This document shows positions 1 to 7,687 of a stretch of DNA of 11,813 nt, one piece after another. The stretch is taken from NCBI GenBank assembly GCA_964454745.1, contig CAYVUI010000128.1, forward strand, positions 1 to 11,813, in the 5' to 3' direction. The DNA comes from CAYVUI01 sp964454745. GTDB taxonomy: Bacteria > Planctomycetota > Phycisphaerae > Sedimentisphaerales > Anaerohalosphaeraceae. The position numbers and the translations under genes were made by a program. The notes beneath the pieces were generated by a model. The model ran no database searches. It was not told the origin of the DNA and saw nothing but the letters and a program-made list of their open reading frames with translations. The first letter of the stretch is position 1. Each line of letters opens with the position of its first letter.

Positions 1-1129
1 TGGAAGGTCTGAACCAGGCGGGTACGCTGAAGCTGGTCTCATAGCTGCCATCCCAGAATTGTTTCCAGTATTCCGGGATCACCTTGTCTTTATCTTTCCA
101 TCGCCACAGGATCCATGGAACGTTTTTCTCCTCGAGAAGATAATATACATCACGTTCCCATCTCGGGCTTGAATCATCCGGTGCATTACCAAAAGCCCCA
201 AACTCACCGCACCATACCGGGACATCCCATTTATCGGAAAAAGTAAAAACAGGCTGGAGCTGCTTTCGCAAGTAATCCATATCAACCATCTGCACCCCTG
301 CAGACCACCCGTCGGCAATCCTGCCCGGATATCGAAGGTCACCGTAATCATCGCGATAATGTGTAAACATTTTCGGTGAATAAAAATGAAAATCATAAAT
401 CACATTCGGCCTGTCAACATGGATTGCGTCTATCATGCTCGCAGGTGAACTTGTCTGGACACCCGTAACGGAAAGAATATAAGAAGGCTCAACCTTATGC
501 ACTGCATCAACAACTGCTGTGCACAAGTCATTGTAGATATCATAATATTTCGAGGCGACATAAATCTCACTGAACATACAGAAACCCATCAGGTTCTCAT
601 AATTGTTATATCGTTCGGCCAGCATACCGTACATATCCATGAGTTGCTTTTTTAGCAAATCAGGCCGTTGGAAATCTTCTTCGATCCCAAGCGCTCTCCA
701 GTGGATCTCAAGGAGGACATAAATACCCTGCTCCTCAAGCCATCGGATTCGCTGTTCAGTGAATTCCAGGTTCTCCCGTGGGACAATACAGCGTTTTTCC
801 AGATCCATAACTCCTTGATTGACAACCTGCCAATAGTCTTTTTCAAAGTTCAATAAAAGACGGACAAAATTGATATTCCAATCTCCAAACCATACAGCTT
901 CCTCCCGTGAATCAAGCCAGGATGACCGAGTATAAATACCCCGCAAACGCACCGGCTTATTTTGGAAATCTACTATGGACTTTCCCACAACTTTCAGACG
1001 CCTGCTTTGATTTGCCTGCTCCGAGCTTTCTATGCCGCGACTTTGACCGTAAATGCAATTGTGCAATAAGGCCATACACAAATACACAACCGTTATTGAC
1101 AATAAACTCTTTTTTTGCCTTACTAACAT
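1..1129 (-). CDS. Secreted GH5-like glycoside hydrolase (cellulase-type TIM barrel), 3' end beyond window
   Basis: This frame is open from ATG 1129-1127 to the left edge (376 codons, no stop), so the C-terminus is missing. Residues 1-29 form a basic then hydrophobic signal peptide. The remainder reads like a GH5 (clan A) barrel: RLRGIYTRSSW near 61-71, NINFVRLLLNFE at 85-96, LLEIHWRALG at 139-148, a putative acid/base Glu188 in CMFSEI, YDFHFYSP at 245-252, a putative nucleophile Glu309 in VWCGEFG, and the aromatic WILWRW at 339-344. Such enzymes hydrolyse beta-1,4 glucans, mannans or related glycans outside the cytoplasm. The usual Asn before the acid/base Glu is Ser187 here. An AGGA lies 5 bases before the ATG. 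The gene begins 36 bases after the upstream stop, so it is probably the operon's last or a late gene. Family level is fairly sure; substrate is unknown. Confidence 0.85.
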   Translation of the reverse strand, partial: MLVRQKKSLLSITVVYLCMALLHNCIYGQSRGIESSEQANQSRRLKVVGKSIVDFQNKPVRLRGIYTRSSWLDSREEAVWFGDWNINFVRLLLNFEKDYWQVVNQGVMDLEKRCIVPRENLEFTEQRIRWLEEQGIYVLLEIHWRALGIEEDFQRPDLLKKQLMDMYGMLAERYNNYENLMGFCMFSEIYVASKYYDIYNDLCTAVVDAVHKVEPSYILSVTGVQTSSPASMIDAIHVDRPNVIYDFHFYSPKMFTHYRDDYGDLRYPGRIADGWSAGVQMVDMDYLRKQLQPVFTFSDKWDVPVWCGEFGAFGNAPDDSSPRWERDVYYLLEEKNVPWILWRWKDKDKVIPEYWKQFWDGSYETSFSVPAWFRPS

Positions 1130-1165
1130 TTCTATCCTGCAGTCAGACCGGAGTTTCATTTATCG

Positions 1166-3325
1166 TTAAAAATAAGAACGAATATTGTAAGCATTTTTCT
1201 GGGCAACATACGGCTTAAGATCCGTGGGGGAGTCCGGCTGGGTAAATAGAAAGATTGCCTCACCTTCATAAGGCTCATACAGTATCAGCTCTTCTCTTTC
1301 ATCCCCGCAAATATCCAGCGCAAAGGCTTGTGCTCCAACGGGCCGCCAGCTCGTTCCGCAATGAAGCCGTTTCGCGACATGAACGTCTATCTCGCCCAAT
1401 TCGGCAACAATATTTCCATATCCATCGACAAGGATGCGATCCTGGGGGATCCATAGGGATTGTTCATCAAGGCATTTCCAATTGACAATTTTGGGAAAAT
1501 CCGGATAAGAGGGAAAAAGCCGCCTGTGCTCAAAGCTGGCGAGGGTCTTGCCGGTTGCGGCATCAAAAGTATAGAAACTGCCTACATGCCCGGAAACCAG
1601 GGCGATCACCTCTTTGCCTGGGTTGTCCCTGATAAAGTCGGCCACCCAGAGCGACTGGCCGTGTTCCACCTGCTCACGGGGCCGGCTCCAGAGAATGTCC
1701 CCTGAAAGAGACAAACAGTACAGGGGACCGATTCCGCAGACACTGATAAATATTTCCTTTTCCGGTCCGGAAAGCACCTGCCGGGCTGAAGTGGTATCGG
1801 CATGCCATTGAAATTCACGGCCTTTATCCCATAACACCGTTCCATCGCTGTCTGCCAGCATGTAGCCCAAAATAATTTCATCTTGGCCGTCTTCATCAAC
1901 ATCCGAGACCGTCGGGATATGTCCCATTGAATGTTTTGTACCCTGAATATGCCAGATCAAATCCAGCGAAGCATCCAGCGCAAAAGCATGACAGACAACA
2001 TCGTTGCTTGCTCCATATTTAAGTATGATCGAAGGCTTTTTATCTTTGCCGTGCAGCCAGGCGACCCGGACCACCGGATGACTGCGTGAGGGCTGACGGC
2101 TGCCTTTCACCTCAGGCTGGCGTATCGACATATTCACAGGTGATTCAATGCAGACTTTGATCTTTCCGCTCGCTCCGTCAAGGAGATAAAGTTTAGGCCT
2201 GCCTTCTTCCCAAAGCTCGCTTAGAACTTCACTTCTGCCATCCTGGTCAATATCAAAAACAACTGCTATGCCCCGCAGAGCGGGAGTCGTTCCGGGTTTT
2301 CCGACATCCGCCTTGCCGGATTTAGTATGTTCTTTAAGACTCGTATCTCCAAACTCCCACAGTAGCTTTCCTTCACTATCAATGGCCATCAATCGCCCGG
2401 GAACAGTATAACTGCCTGCATTCTTATATAATAAAAAATCAATTTTATCATCATTGTTCAAATCCCCCGGACAGACATAGCTGCCTGCAAAGGGAGTGAT
2501 ATCTATTTCCCTGACTAACTTCATCCCTGCCGTAGTTCCTAAATAATCAGGCTCATTACGCGGAACCGTTCGTTTCATTCTTTTCCATTGGTCATAGCTT
2601 GTGCCTTCTGGAAGAGCTCCCGAAATTGTTTTTAACCAGTTCTTGACATCCGTATCGCTTAAAGCCATGCCATGAAACCAAGAACCGCCAATTATGCCCT
2701 CAAATCTTGGCCCAATCTTCACTTTGGAATGCCCATTGAAACACTTTTTGGGAACACCTTCGATCAATTGCCCTTCTTTTGTTCCGTTTATAAAAACAGT
2801 CATTTTTCTGCCCGGATCAAATACCGCGCATACAATCAGGGGCTGCTCATATGGGATCTTATTCTTTGTTACAACTTCAGCAACGTTACCATCATAAAGA
2901 CCGTCCGGACTTATACGAAAATATATATTTCTCTCAGGTGTAATGCCCAGTTCATAACTTGCCTGCCCTTCCATATAGCCCCACCTGGAGATCAGGGCTG
3001 AATTCATCGGCCATTGCTTTGCCAACTGGAAAACCACAGTAAGCGTCATGGGGCCGGTCAAACGCAGACATTCATTTTTGCCCAGGCCAAGGTCGACATA
3101 ACCTTCCATATACTTATTCAGCTTCAAGGCATAGTGTTCTTTAAAGAATGCCAGGTAAGGGGCATTCCTGCCTGTCGGTGGATTGTTGGGTTCCCAGGTA
3201 TAGGCGGCAAAACAATCAGAAGATTCAAACATTGTACCTGTTGGCTTTGCCTGACCCGAGCAAAAAGGGACAATCCCCGTAACCAACAGAGTAAGGAGAA
3301 ATATGAAGCGAAAATACCAACACAT
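1166..3325 (-). CDS. Secreted LamG-like plus FG-GAP/VCBS-type beta-propeller protein, possibly rhamnogalacturonan-lyase-like
   Basis: The 719-residue protein has a signal peptide (residues 1-24, FIFLLTLLVTGIVPF core). Residues 75-230 look like a LamG/concanavalin-like jelly roll (CLRLTGPMTLTVVFQ, MTVFING, KVKIGPRF). Residues 270-695 contain repeated propeller blades with acidic calcium-type loops: GDLNNDDKIDF (287-297), FDIDQDGRSEV (357-367), SDVDEDGQDEI (474-484) and a degenerate DICGDEREEL (671-680). Between them are blade strands of the type RLMAIDSEGKLLWEF and FYTFDAATGKTL. This resembles FG-GAP/VCBS propellers and, more loosely, the propeller of PL11 rhamnogalacturonan lyases, including a His-Ala-Asp at 508-510. 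I cannot assign catalysis; a glycan-binding role is equally possible. The annotated ATG has only a weak SD; a strong GGAGG lies 27 bases upstream (see separate entry). It sits 48 bases after the pilin-like gene and 36 before the GH5-like gene. Confidence 0.8.
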   Translation of the reverse strand: MCWYFRFIFLLTLLVTGIVPFCSGQAKPTGTMFESSDCFAAYTWEPNNPPTGRNAPYLAFFKEHYALKLNKYMEGYVDLGLGKNECLRLTGPMTLTVVFQLAKQWPMNSALISRWGYMEGQASYELGITPERNIYFRISPDGLYDGNVAEVVTKNKIPYEQPLIVCAVFDPGRKMTVFINGTKEGQLIEGVPKKCFNGHSKVKIGPRFEGIIGGSWFHGMALSDTDVKNWLKTISGALPEGTSYDQWKRMKRTVPRNEPDYLGTTAGMKLVREIDITPFAGSYVCPGDLNNDDKIDFLLYKNAGSYTVPGRLMAIDSEGKLLWEFGDTSLKEHTKSGKADVGKPGTTPALRGIAVVFDIDQDGRSEVLSELWEEGRPKLYLLDGASGKIKVCIESPVNMSIRQPEVKGSRQPSRSHPVVRVAWLHGKDKKPSIILKYGASNDVVCHAFALDASLDLIWHIQGTKHSMGHIPTVSDVDEDGQDEIILGYMLADSDGTVLWDKGREFQWHADTTSARQVLSGPEKEIFISVCGIGPLYCLSLSGDILWSRPREQVEHGQSLWVADFIRDNPGKEVIALVSGHVGSFYTFDAATGKTLASFEHRRLFPSYPDFPKIVNWKCLDEQSLWIPQDRILVDGYGNIVAELGEIDVHVAKRLHCGTSWRPVGAQAFALDICGDEREELILYEPYEGEAIFLFTQPDSPTDLKPYVAQKNAYNIRSYF

Positions 3326-3333
3326 ATTTATCT

Positions 3334-3357
3334 TTACTGCATAAATGATACACCTCC
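3334..3357 (-). promoter_or_regulatory. Strong Shine-Dalgarno followed by a two-codon ORF, ahead of the propeller gene
   Basis: On the minus strand a consensus GGAGG (3357-3353) is followed 10 bases later by ATG CAG TAA (3342-3334). The ATG of the propeller gene (3325) lies only 8 bases past that stop, with just an AAAGA near it. Either ribosomes load here and reinitiate, or the true start is a non-standard in-frame codon such as ATT at 3346-3344 (6 bases after GGAGG), which would add seven residues (reading MYAVKIN) before the annotated Met. Confidence 0.45.
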
Positions 3358-3373
3358 AGGTCCAGAATCAATA

Positions 3374-4162
3374 TTAATAAGCATTACAATACCAGTAACC
3401 ATATGAACGATAAGGACCAGGTTTGGACCTTGGATACTTGGAGAGTTCTTGCATGTTAAACCAGTGAACCGATCCATCCAGATATAAGGCATTGCCACCT
3501 TCAACTTTTATGACATCGGGTTCCGGAGCTTCATTATCAAAATAGACCCTTTCATAGCCTCCCTTTCTGTGGGGAGCTTCCAGCCAATACCAGTTCCCTG
3601 AAGCCTGCTCGATCAGGTCAACCATTAATGCCAGGCCCCCGGGGTAACTGGAGTTCAAGGGAGATACCCATTGTTCTGCGTCCGGGCGCATGAATTCCCA
3701 CTCCCAGTCGCTCAGGTCGCGGCCACCAAGGTAGTAATACCCCAGCCACATACCTGCTCCATTGTCAAATGTGGAAGGGAAGGGCTCCCATTTATAGACA
3801 CGATTCAGATCCGGATAATTAAAGACGGCTTCCGTAAGATCCTGCTCTTTAAACAATGTAAATTCCGGGCAGACAAATGTGTTCTGTGTCTCCGGCAAAC
3901 AGGCCTCAAGGGATCTATAACTTTGCCGAGGAATGTACTGGCAGGTATAACCATTTGATTCCGGCAGCTTTCCCTTGTCGTCAGAGCTTGCATATGTAAG
4001 AATGGCAATCCCGTTCTGGTGCAGGTGATTTCCGCAAACAATCCTCCGTGCAATTTTCCGGACCTTAACGAGAGGCCCCATGAGCATAGCCATCAACAGG
4101 GCGATGATTGCAATGACTACCAAAAGTTCTATAAGCGTAAATGCTTTTCTGTAAAGCTTCAT
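3374..4162 (-). CDS. Prepilin-like protein with N-methylation motif, H-X9-DG type (pseudopilin)
   Basis: The 262-residue protein begins with a type IV prepilin leader: basic MKLYRK, cleavage expected between Ala7 and Phe8 (Ala instead of the more usual Gly), the invariant +5 Glu at residue 12 (FTLIELLVVIAIIALL), then a hydrophobic helix to about residue 31. The globular part has a CPE at 98-100 and ends with the planctomycete pattern GGNALYLDG (222-230). In the H-X9-DG family a His normally stands ten residues before this Asp; here Lys219 occupies the place. These proteins belong to the type II secretion/type IV pilus fold and are expanded in Planctomycetota and Lentisphaerota, often beside glycan genes; their roles are poorly defined. 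The gene lies 40 bases after the large surface protein gene. An AAAGG about 11 bases before the ATG is a modest SD. The fold call is firm; function is open. Confidence 0.88.
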   Translation of the reverse strand: MKLYRKAFTLIELLVVIAIIALLMAMLMGPLVKVRKIARRIVCGNHLHQNGIAILTYASSDDKGKLPESNGYTCQYIPRQSYRSLEACLPETQNTFVCPEFTLFKEQDLTEAVFNYPDLNRVYKWEPFPSTFDNGAGMWLGYYYLGGRDLSDWEWEFMRPDAEQWVSPLNSSYPGGLALMVDLIEQASGNWYWLEAPHRKGGYERVYFDNEAPEPDVIKVEGGNALYLDGSVHWFNMQELSKYPRSKPGPYRSYGYWYCNAY

Positions 4163-4202
4163 TTCGGCATACCTTTACCTTTAGAGCCAAATTTCATATC
4201 TT

Positions 4203-7200
4203 TCATGGAACAATTTCTTCAAGCCAATCCAGCCCCAGCCATTGGATATCTATTTCATCAACCCTGCAGTCGCCGTTGACATCACCTGCCGGCTTGCCGG
4301 GGCACGGAACGGGCTCAGTTCCCGTCCAGTTATCTTGTAACCAATCGGAAGCAATGATTGAATAATCCACGAAATCTACATTTTTACTGACATCCAGATC
4401 CGACCATAAGGGCACCTCGTAATAAAAACGGACTTCACGAAGTTTATATCCCCACGTGGTTGACCCGTAATTACTCAGTACGATTATTTTTACATACTTC
4501 GCTTGGGCCCCGCCGAAGTCAATTACCGTATCTTTCTGTCCCTCAGGATCGCCATGCGGCAAAGTATAAGTTCCCAGAGTTGTATAGCTGATATCATCAA
4601 CGGAATATTCGACGCGAATATCCTTAACTGCAATGTTGTACTCATGATCGCCGGCAGTGTTGTCAGCCCCGTCATGGTTCCATATCCACATCTCATTGAG
4701 CTCATATTCTCGATCGAAAGTTATTTTCAAATCCGGATCGGGATCGGGGCTGGGCAAATCTTTGATCCTGTAATACCAGCCGTTTGAATATTCAAAGCTG
4801 TAATGATGATCATAATTCAGACCGCTCCAATTGGCAGCGTTATATCCTTCTGATCCGTTGTTACCCGGCGAACCCTCTGCGTTGATAATACCGATGACGA
4901 CAGGATTAAAACGCTGTCTCGCCTTCGTAGCAAAGCTCCAAACATCCCCTTGGGCAACCGATTCGACATCAATACTGTCTACCCGCCATTGATAAGTGGT
5001 ATAGTTATCCAAAGGTCTTTCAAACATATAACTCGAAACATCAGTCGCGAGATTATCGGCAATTTTTTCAAGCGAACCTGCCGGGCCGAACCACAGGTCC
5101 TGCCCTGTTACCGCGCTGGTGCCGGGCTTCCAGCTAAGCTCGGTAAAGATATCAACCTCTGAATTCACCGCCGGGACCGGGTCAAATGCATTGGCCGAGG
5201 AATATGCCCCGTCCGCGTAAAACCTGACTTCACAGAGCCTGTAACTCGGTGAACCATAATTTCCAACACCGGAACCGCCTACAGCTTTGATCCTTACATA
5301 ACGTGCAGGAATACCAAAGGAAATTTCAGTATCATGTGTCCCATCGGGGTTTCCCTGCGGGAGAACAAAAGTCGAGTCAAGACCATTGGTCAGCGTAGAA
5401 TAATTGACACCGTCTGTCGAATAACGGATTTCAATGGTCTTCCATGCCATAGGAGAGCTGCCCATGCCCGAAGGATAATTCCACACCCACATCTCATTGA
5501 GATCATATATTTTATCAAATTCAATATACAGTTCCGGTTCGGATATCCCGACATCGGCTGGATTTGCACAGTACCACATGGTACTGTCATACAGAACATT
5601 GCGCAGATCACCGTTCATTCCGCTTCCATTGGCCGCAAGGTATCCTTTTGAGCCCCCCGAGGTCTTGATGCCGAACGCGTAAACCACACCTTCCCCGCCG
5701 GGATTGTATGAAATGTACGGCCGGGTTACAAAAGTCCACAACTGGCCGGTTTCAGTTCCCCCGCCGTTTGCGGCATCCACCCGCCAGTAATACTGGGTGT
5801 TGCTTGTAATGGTAATCCCGCCCGGTATGCTTATGCTGTCCTGACAGGGAGGGATATTGTCCCCGATCAGCGTCATACTCCCCGGATGGGTGCCGAACCA
5901 TACATCCTGACCTGTGATCGCATTTTTTCCGGGGATCCAGCTCAACATCTCTAAATCCGTATTCACTGAACTGTCATGGTTTACGGGATTCGGTTCACAT
6001 GCTTTGAAGCCTTCATGGCGAAACTGGACCTCTCTGAGAATATATCTACCATATGAGGAACCTTCATAGTTTCCGATTCCCGGCCCTCCCACAGCGGTAA
6101 TCTTGACATACTTTGCCGGAACCAACCCGAAATTTACGATATCGTTTTTGGTTCCAAGCTTATTGCCGTAATCAAAGTAGAAATATTCCTCCGAGCCGTC
6201 CTGCAAAACTGTATAGCTTATGCCATCGATTGAATACTCTATTTTTACCTTTTGAAGTGCATATCCCAGTTCATAATTCCATACCAGCATCTCGGTCAAA
6301 TTATAAATATCGTCAAATTCGAACAGGATATGAGGCTCTTCATACGCCATGTTGTAAGCATAATAATAATTTCCCGGAACCGTTGCGCCCCCGCCTATTG
6401 AGCCGACATGGGCCTCCGCCCCGATCATCCCGCTGCGGTCTACGCAATACTGGGCATCTCTTGCCTGGGGCGGGAAGGGATCCACTGCGCGGCCCAGAAT
6501 ACCATTTGCATCAGCGATGGAGTTACCCCAGCTTAATCTTCGTTCAATATCCCGGGTTCTGACCCAAGTCATTTTCGAAAAATTTGGCAAGTTGGCATCT
6601 ACAACTTCCGCGTAAACTTCTTTTTGACATGGACTGGAGGTAACTATTTTATTCGTGCCGATCAGCCCCCACATATGACCTTCCACATCTCCCCCAAGTG
6701 ATATTTGACCGCCCGTAATATCTACCTGAACGCCGTCGGCTACCCTGAGAACGCCGTCCGTTATATGGACAGTTCCGTCTGCAACATGCAGCCCCCCGGA
6801 ATCAATAAACAATTTTGCAGCCTGGGCATCCGACTGAATTGTAATAGGAAGATTGGTATTACCGACAATGTTCACAATTGAATTACTGTCCGGTATATCC
6901 GAAAAGCCGAATTCATTCTCCCAGTTATCCGGATCATGCCAGTTGTCATCAAAAGAACCTGTCCAGGAGCAAAAAGCAGTCGGCATAGGGTCTAATGTGT
7001 ACTCTATAAATGGCGCCTCACTTCCATCACCATAATTTTCTTTTGTAGAGAAAAATCTCTCAGCCGTCACCCGGTCCGAGGCAATAATAAATGTCACAAG
7101 GTTGTCCGGGCCGCGGTTATTAAGAAAATCTATGAGTGGCTTGCCGCCAGTATGCTCCATCGTCACGGTTTCAGAGGGGTCCGATGTAGAGTAATGCACT

Positions 7201-7625
7201 CTGCCAAGATACGTAAGTAACGGGTTCCATGTGATGGGATTGGTGATGACCGGGGCATTATTATATTTCAGGGTCAACTCATCCCAGTCATCTGACCCAT
7301 CGAGCAAACCGAAGATCGCAAAGCTGTAATTGTAACTTGGAAAAGGTGAATAGCCGGGATTGGTAAACAGTACAAAATTAGCATCCGTTACCATACTGGT
7401 TCCTATACTCGACAGGTCGAGTTGAATATACGGCACATAATCTTTCGAAATTAAAAGGCTTTCTTCATCCCCATAGCTGCCTCCCTGGTTATAATAACGC
7501 AGGTATGTATCCCCCCCCTGTCCATCCGCGGTCGAAATCACTCCAGCAGTTAATATTGAACTCGACAAAATAATACAATTGATAATAACCAACATTCTAA
7601 TAAAATGATTTACATATGCCGTCAT
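4203..7625 (-). CDS. Large secreted multidomain protein: DNRLRE-like, three discoidin-like, two Fn3-like and dockerin-like modules
   Basis: I place the start at 7625 (1140 residues) because GGAGG lies just before it and the signal peptide then reads MTAYVNHFIRMLVIINCII; the frame stays open to an ATG at 7664 that has no SD. Approximate modules: 32-215 DNRLRE/CBM96-like beta domain (GDTYLRYY, YIQLDLSSI, RFFSTKE); 220-330 a beta-helix-like piece opened by WTGSFDDNWHDPDNW; discoidin (F5/8 type C)-like units at about 335-540, 637-807 and 905-1070, each with EMxVWN, YSxDGxxYTxL, AKYVKI and LREVRF-type motifs; Fn3-like units at about 541-635 and 812-902 (LSW-PG-A-TGQD-WFG, YYWRVD); C-terminal dockerin-like Asp repeats at about 1074-1140 (DLDVSKNVDFVDY and DVNGDCRVDEIDI). 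No catalytic domain is recognised. A carbohydrate-binding or adhesive surface role is inferred. Confidence 0.85.
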   Translation of the reverse strand: MTAYVNHFIRMLVIINCIILSSSILTAGVISTADGQGGDTYLRYYNQGGSYGDEESLLISKDYVPYIQLDLSSIGTSMVTDANFVLFTNPGYSPFPSYNYSFAIFGLLDGSDDWDELTLKYNNAPVITNPITWNPLLTYLGRVHYSTSDPSETVTMEHTGGKPLIDFLNNRGPDNLVTFIIASDRVTAERFFSTKENYGDGSEAPFIEYTLDPMPTAFCSWTGSFDDNWHDPDNWENEFGFSDIPDSNSIVNIVGNTNLPITIQSDAQAAKLFIDSGGLHVADGTVHITDGVLRVADGVQVDITGGQISLGGDVEGHMWGLIGTNKIVTSSPCQKEVYAEVVDANLPNFSKMTWVRTRDIERRLSWGNSIADANGILGRAVDPFPPQARDAQYCVDRSGMIGAEAHVGSIGGGATVPGNYYYAYNMAYEEPHILFEFDDIYNLTEMLVWNYELGYALQKVKIEYSIDGISYTVLQDGSEEYFYFDYGNKLGTKNDIVNFGLVPAKYVKITAVGGPGIGNYEGSSYGRYILREVQFRHEGFKACEPNPVNHDSSVNTDLEMLSWIPGKNAITGQDVWFGTHPGSMTLIGDNIPPCQDSISIPGGITITSNTQYYWRVDAANGGGTETGQLWTFVTRPYISYNPGGEGVVYAFGIKTSGGSKGYLAANGSGMNGDLRNVLYDSTMWYCANPADVGISEPELYIEFDKIYDLNEMWVWNYPSGMGSSPMAWKTIEIRYSTDGVNYSTLTNGLDSTFVLPQGNPDGTHDTEISFGIPARYVRIKAVGGSGVGNYGSPSYRLCEVRFYADGAYSSANAFDPVPAVNSEVDIFTELSWKPGTSAVTGQDLWFGPAGSLEKIADNLATDVSSYMFERPLDNYTTYQWRVDSIDVESVAQGDVWSFATKARQRFNPVVIGIINAEGSPGNNGSEGYNAANWSGLNYDHHYSFEYSNGWYYRIKDLPSPDPDPDLKITFDREYELNEMWIWNHDGADNTAGDHEYNIAVKDIRVEYSVDDISYTTLGTYTLPHGDPEGQKDTVIDFGGAQAKYVKIIVLSNYGSTTWGYKLREVRFYYEVPLWSDLDVSKNVDFVDYSIIASDWLQDNWTGTEPVPCPGKPAGDVNGDCRVDEIDIQWLGLDWLEEIVP

Positions 7626-7629
7626 GACG

Positions 7630-7634
7630 CCTCC
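7630..7634 (-). promoter_or_regulatory. Shine-Dalgarno that decides the start of the large surface protein
   Basis: GGAGG on the minus strand sits 4 bases before ATG 7625-7623. The alternative in-frame ATG at 7664-7662 is preceded by AT-rich sequence with no SD, and would put thirteen extra residues in front of the signal peptide. The spacing is short, so the choice is probable, not certain. Confidence 0.55.
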
Positions 7635-7687
7635 AGCCTTATAGTAAAAACATCTGGTAATCATTTACGAATAATCAGTTTTTCAAT

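Noticed and set aside
907..1218. 103-codon plus-strand frame across the GH5-propeller junction
   Set aside because: It overlaps the antisense of two supported genes and has no SD or recognisable motif.
6113..6562. 149-codon plus-strand open frame inside the large surface protein gene
   Set aside because: It has an Arg/Pro/Ser-rich shadow composition and lies opposite a well-supported modular protein.
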